Translations under genes and position numbers: made by a program | Assembly (NCBI GenBank): GCA_018607905.1 | Contig: JABBAP010000017.1 | Coordinates: forward strand, 7,891 to 68,433 | DNA length: 60,543 bases | Source: Paracoccaceae bacterium | GTDB taxonomy: Bacteria; Pseudomonadota; Alphaproteobacteria; Rhodobacterales; Rhodobacteraceae | Reading direction: 5' to 3' | In this document: positions 54,829 through 60,543 of the stretch, piece by piece | Layout of the letters: the number at the start of each line of letters is the position of its first letter | How positions within the stretch are numbered: position 1 is the first letter of the stretch | Notes under the pieces: generated by a model | Seen by the model: the letters and a program-made list of their open reading frames with translations, nothing else | Told to the model about the DNA's origin: nothing | Databases searched by the model: none

Positions 54829-55800
54829 ATGAGCTTTAAAGTCCAACCTGCCGGCCCTGCACGCCCGAACCGCTGCCAATTGTTTGTACCCGGCTCCCGC
54901 CCTGCAATCTTTGAAAAAGCCGCTGCCTCCGCCGCTGACGTGATCAACATCGACCTAGAGGATTCCGTCTCCCCCGCCGACAAAGCTGAAGCCCGCCAAA
55001 ACGTGATCAAAGCCATCAACGACGTGGATTGGGGCACCAAAACCATCTCCGTGCGCATCAACGGCCTCGACACAGAATTTTGGTATCGCGACATCGTTGA
55101 TATCATGGAACAGGCGGGCGATCGCATCGACCAGTTCATGATCCCAAAGGTCGGCTGCGCAGGCGATATCTACGCCGTAGACGCGCTGGTTTCCTCCATT
55201 GAAATGGCCAAAGGTCGCAAGAAACCTGTAACCTTTGAGGTCATCATCGAAACCGCGGCGGGCCTCGCCCATGTCGAAGAAATCGCGGCGTCCTCTCCTC
55301 GCATGGCCGCAATGTCCCTCGGGGCCGCAGATTACGCCGCCTCCATGGGTATGCAAACAACGGGCATCGGCGGTACGCAAGCCAACTACTACATGCTCGA
55401 TGATGCAAACGGCGACGCAGCCCGCGCCTCCTACTTGGGCGATCCATGGCACGCTGTTACCGTCGCCATCGTTTCCGCCTGTCGCACCCACGGATTGCTG
55501 CCCGTAGACGGCCCCTTCGGTGATTTCTCCGATGATGCGGGCTTCACCGCCCAAGCGCACCGTTCCGCAACCCTCGGCATGGTTGGCAAATGGGCGATCC
55601 ACCCAAAACAGGTGGCCTTAGCAAACGAGGTTTTCACCCCATCCGAGGCCCAAATCACCGAGGCCCGTGAAATCCTCGCCGCCATGGAAGAGGCCGAAAA
55701 AGCTGGCCAAGGTGCCGCCGTTTACAAAGGCCGCCTCGTTGATCTCGCCTCCATCCGTCAGGCCCATGTGATCGTGAAACAATCCGAACTGATCGGCTAA
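54829..55800 (+). CDS. mcl1: L-malyl-CoA/beta-methylmalyl-CoA lyase
   Basis: 323 aa, CitE/HpcH-like TIM barrel. LFVPGSRPAIFEKA, DVINIDLEDSV (acidic metal ligand), FEVIIETAAGL and WAIHPKQVALANEVF are in place. Cleaves malyl-CoA and beta-methylmalyl-CoA in the ethylmalonyl-CoA pathway for acetate assimilation; the overall sequence corresponds to the Rhodobacter Mcl1 group, longer than CitE proper. The other genes of the pathway are not in the window. Followed by a long hairpin. Confidence 0.9.
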   Translation: MSFKVQPAGPARPNRCQLFVPGSRPAIFEKAAASAADVINIDLEDSVSPADKAEARQNVIKAINDVDWGTKTISVRINGLDTEFWYRDIVDIMEQAGDRIDQFMIPKVGCAGDIYAVDALVSSIEMAKGRKKPVTFEVIIETAAGLAHVEEIAASSPRMAAMSLGAADYAASMGMQTTGIGGTQANYYMLDDANGDAARASYLGDPWHAVTVAIVSACRTHGLLPVDGPFGDFSDDAGFTAQAHRSATLGMVGKWAIHPKQVALANEVFTPSEAQITEAREILAAMEEAEKAGQGAAVYKGRLVDLASIRQAHVIVKQSELIG

Positions 55801-55807
55801 ATTATTT

Positions 55808-55834
55808 TGGTGGGTGGCCCTTGGTCACCCACCA
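55808..55834 (+). terminator. Hairpin after mcl1
   Basis: 9-bp perfect stem TGGTGGGTG/CACCCACCA with a 9-nt loop, starting 7 nt after the stop. No T-tract on the + side, so a transcript-stabilising hairpin or weak terminator before the methyltransferase gene. Confidence 0.55.
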
Positions 55835-55868
55835 TACTACTTTGAACCCAAATAAAAGGGTTCACCAA

Positions 55869-56705
55869 ATGACAGACCTCCCAAATTCCGAACAAGCCGA
55901 GTTTTGGTCCGATGGCGCAGGCCAAGATTGGGTCACCTTCGACACCCAACTCGACGAACTCTTCGCAGGCGTCAACGCTGCCCTCATCAAACAAGCCGCC
56001 CCAAAATCCACCGACAAAATCCTCGATATTGGCTGCGGCACAGGGGCCACCACGCGGGATTTTGCCGCCCACGCTGCAAGCGCCCACGGCATCGACATTT
56101 CCACCTCAATGCTCGCCCATGCTCAAAAATCAGCCCCCGCAAACACCACCTTCACCCACGCAGACGCGCAAACCGAAGCCCTGCCCCCACACCACTTCGA
56201 TCACCTCGTCTCTCGCTTCGGCGTCATGTTTTTTGACGATCCCGCCGCCGCCTTCACCAACCTGCGCACGGCCCTCAAACCAACGGGCACCCTAACACTC
56301 GCCTGCTGGGCGCCATTCAAACAAAACCCGTGGTTCACCATCCCTCGTTTCATCGCCACCGATCTGCTCGGCCATCCGCCATCGTTTGATCCCCGCGCCC
56401 CCGGCCCCTTCGCGTTTGCCGATCCCAGCTACGTGCTCGAAATCCTCACAGACGCAGGCTTCACAGCCCCAAACGTCCAAACTCTCGACATCCCGCTGTC
56501 CCTTGCTGGCGACGCCGCCAACGCTGCCAAACTCTCCTCCTACATCGGCCCCGCCGACAGCGTGATCCGCGCCCAAGGGGGCACCCAAGCCGACAAAGAA
56601 CAGATCATCGCAACCACCCAGCAAAAGCTAGAACCCTACGCGGCAAACGGCGCAATCACCGTCCCCGCCAAAATCCACCTCTACACCGCCGCCAATGCAG
56701 GCTAA
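55869..56705 (+). CDS. Class I SAM-dependent methyltransferase
   Basis: 278 aa. SAM-binding motif ILDIGCGTGATTRDFA, then HGIDISTSMLAHAQ. C-terminal half is longer than in the minimal small-molecule class and includes TLACWAPFKQNPWF. Substrate unknown. ATG 55869 with AAAGGG upstream; follows mcl1 on the same strand. Confidence 0.88.
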   Translation: MTDLPNSEQAEFWSDGAGQDWVTFDTQLDELFAGVNAALIKQAAPKSTDKILDIGCGTGATTRDFAAHAASAHGIDISTSMLAHAQKSAPANTTFTHADAQTEALPPHHFDHLVSRFGVMFFDDPAAAFTNLRTALKPTGTLTLACWAPFKQNPWFTIPRFIATDLLGHPPSFDPRAPGPFAFADPSYVLEILTDAGFTAPNVQTLDIPLSLAGDAANAAKLSSYIGPADSVIRAQGGTQADKEQIIATTQQKLEPYAANGAITVPAKIHLYTAANAG

Positions 56706-56721
56706 AACACACGGCCCCCCG

Positions 56722-56747
56722 CTTCTTCTGGCCCTAAATATCCAAAT
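56722..56747 (+). repeat. Conserved intergenic motif, copy B
   Basis: Second copy of the 26-nt identical motif (see 54683-54708), again after a rightward gene and before the next rightward gene (accA). Confidence 0.7.
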
Positions 56748-56853
56748 CAATTGCCGCGATGCCCACGGCCCTCACAATCCATACGCCCCATTGCAATCCA
56801 ATTGCCAAGCCGCCATATATTATCCAACAAAATGAACGGGACGCAGAGTTAAA

Positions 56854-57813
56854 ATGCAAAACTATCTCGAATTTGAAAAACCTCTGGCAGAAATCGAAGG
56901 CAAAGCCGAAGAACTCCGCGCGATGGCCCGTCAAAACCCCGAAATGGATGTCGAGAAAGAAGCCGCAGCCCTTGATAAAAAGGCCCAAGCCCTGCTGGTC
57001 GATCTGTATCAAAAACTGTCCCCGTGGCGCAAATGCCAAGTGGCGCGTCACCCTGATCGCCCGCAATGCTCTGATTACATCAACGCGATTTTCACCGAAT
57101 ACACCCCGCTGGCGGGGGATCGCAATTTTGCCGATGATTACGCCGTTATGGGCGGCATCGCGCGCTTGGATGATAAACCTGTCATGGTGATCGGCCACGA
57201 AAAGGGCAAAGACACCAAATCGCGCCTGCACCACAACTTTGGCATGGCCCGCCCCGAAGGTTACCGCAAAGCCATCCGCCTGATGGATATGGCAGATCGT
57301 TTCGGCCTGCCGATCATCACGCTGGTGGACACGCAAGGCGCATATCCTGGCAAAGGTGCGGAAGAACGCGGCCAATCCGAAGCCATCGCACGCTCCACCG
57401 AAAAATGCCTCAACGTCAAAGTCCCCGTCATTTCCGTGATCATCGGCGAAGGCGGATCAGGGGGCGCTGTCGCCTTTGCGACCGCTGACAAACTCGCGAT
57501 GCTAGAACACTCGGTCTATTCCGTAATCTCGCCCGAAGGCTGCGCCTCCATCTTGTGGAAAGACGCTGGCAAAATGCGCGAAGCCGCCGAAGCCCTCCGT
57601 CTTACGGCCCAAGACCTTACGAAACTGGGCGTCGCAGACGTCGTGATCCCAGAACCCGTTGGCGGCGCACAACGCCACAAGGAAGACACGATCAACAACG
57701 TGAAATCCGCCCTCATTGCCTTGGTCACCGAACTCGAAAAGAAAAAACCAGACGCCCTGCGCAAAGCCCGCCGCAAAAAGTTTCTGGATATCGGATCGAA
57801 GACGCTGGCTTAA
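56854..57813 (+). CDS. accA: Acetyl-CoA carboxylase carboxyltransferase subunit alpha
   Basis: 319 aa, normal length. Forms the carboxyltransferase with AccD for malonyl-CoA synthesis. N-terminal [17 protein letters not shown] helix, [30 protein letters not shown] and [12 protein letters not shown] are intact. 21 nt before a small membrane gene on the same strand. Confidence 0.97.
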   Translation: MQNYLEFEKPLAEIEGKAEELRAMARQNPEMDVEKEAAALDKKAQALLVDLYQKLSPWRKCQVARHPDRPQCSDYINAIFTEYTPLAGDRNFADDYAVMGGIARLDDKPVMVIGHEKGKDTKSRLHHNFGMARPEGYRKAIRLMDMADRFGLPIITLVDTQGAYPGKGAEERGQSEAIARSTEKCLNVKVPVISVIIGEGGSGGAVAFATADKLAMLEHSVYSVISPEGCASILWKDAGKMREAAEALRLTAQDLTKLGVADVVIPEPVGGAQRHKEDTINNVKSALIALVTELEKKKPDALRKARRKKFLDIGSKTLA

Positions 57814-57834
57814 ACGAAAATCGAGGCACTAAAG

Positions 57835-58128
57835 ATGGAAACCACTGTTTCAACATCTGTGAACAGCAACAGTTGGAATATTGAACCCACCAATGCCATT
57901 GCAGGAACAATTCTATTAGTCTTGTTCCTTTATCTATTTTTCCGCCACTTCTTATTCATCCTTATGATAATGGATGTTATTCTGGTTTTCCTGCGGCAAT
58001 TCAAATGGTTCCCAAAAGAAGGTAAACGGCTCAAGACGTTCCTTCACTGGCTTTTCGCAATGGGACTATTCGTCGGCTTTCTCATTGTGGCAGGTGTCTC
58101 TGGTTGGCTCGAATTCATACCGCAGTAG
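57835..58128 (+). CDS. Small membrane protein of unknown function
   Basis: 97 aa with two hydrophobic spans (about 20-55 and 70-92) connected by the basic stretch RQFKWFPKEGKR. AT-richer than its neighbours. Follows accA by 21 nt and converges on the solenoid membrane protein gene 8 nt away. No family recognised; may be co-transcribed with accA. Confidence 0.6.
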   Translation: METTVSTSVNSNSWNIEPTNAIAGTILLVLFLYLFFRHFLFILMIMDVILVFLRQFKWFPKEGKRLKTFLHWLFAMGLFVGFLIVAGVSGWLEFIPQ

Positions 58129-58136
58129 CCCAACAC

Positions 58137-59690
58137 CTACCCCCGTCGAATAACCCCCGTCACCGCCGCCGCCCCGAGCGCCGTAATCACCCAGCCCAAA
58201 ACCTTTGCCAGCCAGCGAATCCACCACCCATGCCAGCCCCAATCACTGCGTGCGGTACTTGGCCCCCACGCATCTTCTTGCCCCAAATTCACAATCGGGA
58301 TCAGCAAATCCGCAGCATAGGCAAACGCCTCGAATGTTTCGTAATCCTGCCCCGCTTGCCCTTGGCTCGACCAAAATGCACCCGGATTATCAGGATGCGT
58401 TTGCGTTGCCGAAACCCAAGCCGCCGACACCAAAATCGGGGCCGCCGCTGGGGTCATATCGCCCGCCTCCCACGTCTTGTGGAAAAACAGACCCAGCGCC
58501 AACATCAATACAGCAGCCCAAACCACAACCCGCGCAGGGCGATAGCCATAAGCGATCAAAAACCGCCCCAAAACATCACGCACAGACATCGCCACCCACA
58601 TGCCTCCGCTGGCAATCTCGCGATTGGCGGCGCGTTGCAAATGTTCCTTTTGGATCAGCACCAATTCCGCATCATCGCGGTGCCCAATCCGGTACAAAAC
58701 CCGCGCCAAATGCTCGTAAGGTTGTGATCGAAAATCAATCCCATCAGGCCGCTGCCCCAACCAATTCAGCCGCGCTTTTACGTCAATATTGGTGTGCTGC
58801 GCAAAATCCTGATACTCAAACCCGTCAAGGCGAATTGCCTGCCCATTTCCAACGCCCATCGGCTCGTCATTCAACCGCCGTGTTTGCGCGCCTGAAAAAT
58901 TCACGATCCCACCAGAAATCTGGTTTCGCTTAAAATACAAAACACCGCGAATTTCGGCGCGCGCAATCGACAAGGCGATCACATTGTCGCCCTCGGCCCC
59001 GTCCAATACCACCTGCGCGCCCAATGTCGGCGACGAAACCGCCACATTGCGACAGTAAAAATCCTCTTCGATATCGGCGTTCGACAGTACAATCGCACCA
59101 ACGACATGCAGCTCCGTATCCGCGCTGTCATAGGGGTAATCGCCCAGATAAACCGACCCACCGACACGGATCGAATTGGCAAAAAAGGCCGCTTGCCCAC
59201 CGCCATCAATCCGCGCATCGCAAATCTGTAAATCACCCCGAATACAGGTGCCAGGCATCGAAATTTCACCAGTACTTTCAAAGCCTTGGCGCAGGTACAC
59301 CGATCCTTCAAACACCGCGTTATCCGCGCTAATTCCGGGGCAATTGCACCCCGAAAGGTAAACGCCACGCATCTGCGCATTCACAAACACCAGCGCATTG
59401 TCGATCAAACACCGCGACAGGCTCAGATCGTTTTCACAATCCACCCCCTGAAAATCCAGCACCCCCGAAATCCGCGCACCGCGCACGCGTATCCCCTTGG
59501 CGTGTGGCACCGCCGCGGGATCAAGCCCCAGCAGGATCAGTCGGATCAACCCCGCGCGAATTTCCACATCCACACTGTCGCTTAGCGGCAGATTACCATC
59601 GCCAATTTCAACCCGCGTCCCAGACCCAGCCAATTCAACCAATTTCAATTCGGCGGGAAGTAGGGGTTCAAATTCAGTCAATCTCTGCAT
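58137..59690 (-). CDS. Uncharacterised membrane protein with N-terminal beta-solenoid
   Basis: 517 aa. Residues about 65-290 are a series of 16-25-residue repeats with alternating GVLDF / GSVYL / GDLQI / GVLYF strands, which look like a right-handed beta-solenoid (bactofilin- or pentapeptide-like). Then RSQPYEHLARVLYRIGHRDDA (321-341 region), a helix-rich segment, and two membrane helices (about 386-404 and 490-512). No catalytic motif recognised. The soluble solenoid would face one side of the membrane, tethered by the C-terminal helices. Confidence 0.75.
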   Translation of the reverse strand: MQRLTEFEPLLPAELKLVELAGSGTRVEIGDGNLPLSDSVDVEIRAGLIRLILLGLDPAAVPHAKGIRVRGARISGVLDFQGVDCENDLSLSRCLIDNALVFVNAQMRGVYLSGCNCPGISADNAVFEGSVYLRQGFESTGEISMPGTCIRGDLQICDARIDGGGQAAFFANSIRVGGSVYLGDYPYDSADTELHVVGAIVLSNADIEEDFYCRNVAVSSPTLGAQVVLDGAEGDNVIALSIARAEIRGVLYFKRNQISGGIVNFSGAQTRRLNDEPMGVGNGQAIRLDGFEYQDFAQHTNIDVKARLNWLGQRPDGIDFRSQPYEHLARVLYRIGHRDDAELVLIQKEHLQRAANREIASGGMWVAMSVRDVLGRFLIAYGYRPARVVVWAAVLMLALGLFFHKTWEAGDMTPAAAPILVSAAWVSATQTHPDNPGAFWSSQGQAGQDYETFEAFAYAADLLIPIVNLGQEDAWGPSTARSDWGWHGWWIRWLAKVLGWVITALGAAAVTGVIRRG

Positions 59691-59732
59691 ATTAAAACGC
59701 TAACACGCAGCCCATCGGCAAGGAACCACGAA

Positions 59733-60476
59733 ATGACAACTCTTTACGCGATTGGCGATATCCACGGCGATATGGATCAACTGGCCATGATCCACGCCCG
59801 CATCACCGACGACCTTGCTGCCAATCCGGCGGGCAAACACCAAATCATCCACATCGGTGATCTGGTCGATCGCAGATTCGACAGCAAAGCCGTGATTGAA
59901 TTTCTGATCAACGGCATTGCGGCGGGTGAACCGTGGATCGTGCTCAAGGGCAATCATGACCGCATGATGACCCTGTTCATCGACCACAAAGCCCAAGACC
60001 CGATCCTGCGCACAGACCTCACGTGGCTGAACCCCCGATTGGGCGGATTAACCACGCTCGAAAGCTACGGCATCACGGGGCTGACCCATGAACAAGAAGA
60101 TGAGGTTTTGGCCGAGGCCATCGCCAAAGTCCCCGCCAGCCACCGCGATTTTTTGCGCGATCTTCCCACGCATTTTGATACGCCCCGCGCGTTTTTCACC
60201 CACGCGGGCATCAACCCAGATGTGCCGCTAGCGGATCAAACCGAGGACGACCTGATCTGGATTCGCGCGCCGTTTCACGATCACGCTGGCCCGTTTGAAA
60301 AACTGATCGTGCACGGCCACACCCCTGTCGATGTCGTCACCCGCTATTCCAACAATCGGCTTAACATCGACACGGGCGCGGCCTACGGTAAAGTGTTGTC
60401 AGCTGTTGTTCTGGATGACACTGGAATTTGGCAATTGGATGCAAATGGACGGCGCGAAATTCATGCCGAAGACTGA
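59733..60476 (+). CDS. Metallophosphoesterase (Ser/Thr phosphatase-like)
   Basis: 247 aa. Full motif set of the calcineurin-like family: GDIHG (8-12), GDLVDR (42-47), GNHD (73-76), then HAGIN and HGHTP. Resembles bacterial PP1-like phosphatases and the bis(5'-nucleosyl) tetraphosphatase-like group; substrate undecided. Divergent from the solenoid protein gene by 42 bp. Confidence 0.9.
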   Translation: MTTLYAIGDIHGDMDQLAMIHARITDDLAANPAGKHQIIHIGDLVDRRFDSKAVIEFLINGIAAGEPWIVLKGNHDRMMTLFIDHKAQDPILRTDLTWLNPRLGGLTTLESYGITGLTHEQEDEVLAEAIAKVPASHRDFLRDLPTHFDTPRAFFTHAGINPDVPLADQTEDDLIWIRAPFHDHAGPFEKLIVHGHTPVDVVTRYSNNRLNIDTGAAYGKVLSAVVLDDTGIWQLDANGRREIHAED

Positions 60477-60501
60477 CGTGAAACACGGGTGTTGCGTCAA
60501 A

Positions 60502-60543
60502 GGTTAACGCCAAAACTGCCATACACGTGCCATACGTTTTGCA
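60502..60543 (+). repeat. Second copy of the 11-bp phased repeat element, cut by window end
   Basis: Same 14-bp leader GGTTAACGCCAAAA (60502-60515), then CTGCCATACAC (60516-60526), GTGCCATACGT (60527-60537) and TTTGCA at the edge. Same orientation as the copy at 15332, and again just downstream of a coding region. Confidence 0.85.

Overview
The window looks like a chromosomal segment of an alphaproteobacterium of the order Rhodobacterales (Roseobacter-like). The evidence is the gene content and gene order: rpoZ-rel-DUF2062-pdxJ-acpS-lepB-rnc-era, the DUF484-xerC pair, DUF2125 and DUF1491 proteins, phosphatidylcholine synthase, L-malyl-CoA/beta-methylmalyl-CoA lyase, and a DinB with an N-terminal zinc ribbon. 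Intergenic repeats that I associate from memory with this order support it. Genes are tightly packed, with many 1-8 nt start/stop overlaps. No rRNA, tRNA, CRISPR array, insertion sequence or prophage was seen.

Layout. 1-8.4 kb: a serine hydrolase cut by the window edge, a membrane-anchored FMN glutamate-synthase-like protein, a MATE exporter coupled to a small glyoxalase-like protein, an MFS carrier, and the disaggregase ClpB with a clear terminator and a possible 37-residue membrane peptide beyond it. 8.6-12.4 kb: two MFS exporters followed by an AT-rich, apparently acquired AbiV-like gene, plus an alpha-helical repeat protein. 12.5-15.5 kb: pyrF, a small secreted protein, DNA polymerase IV and a solitary DUF4157 mini-metalloprotease behind a palindromic operator, ending in a block of 11-bp phased repeats. 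15.5-20.2 kb: a two-gene proton-driven motor-like pair (MotA/TolQ and MotB/OmpA types), divergent from an SPFH/NfeD membrane-scaffold pair. 20.2-25 kb: ChaC, DUF2125, and the hisC-tyrA-extensin operon. 25-31.9 kb: priA divergent from a transaldolase, DUF484-xerC, phosphatidylcholine synthase, EamA carrier and alkylguanine-DNA methyltransferase.

31.9-40.4 kb is one long leftward housekeeping cluster (folK, rpoZ, rel, DUF2062, pdxJ, lysE-type exporter, acpS, lepB, rnc, era, DUF1491) covering stringent response, pyridoxal phosphate, lipid carrier activation, protein export and RNA/ribosome maturation. 40.5-46.9 kb holds a NYN nuclease-like gene, an AraC regulator divergent from a secreted hydrolase with a 22-bp direct-repeat operator between them, a fatty acid desaturase, ispH and small proteins. 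46.9-52.8 kb: a glutamine-synthetase-family ligase, a four-gene chain with overlapping ends (lysE type, methyltransferase, rnhA, TRIC channel), and the N-formyl-methionine cluster def, degenerate def-like, fmt. 52.9-60.5 kb: PatB-type aminotransferase, L,D-transpeptidase, mcl1, methyltransferase, accA, two uncharacterised membrane proteins, and a metallophosphoesterase. The window ends inside a second copy of the 11-bp repeat element.

Points most worth following up: the paired 11-bp repeat elements, the AbiV-like insertion, the DUF4157 orphan, the ZorAB-like motor without effectors, and the deformylase paralogue that has lost its catalytic residues.
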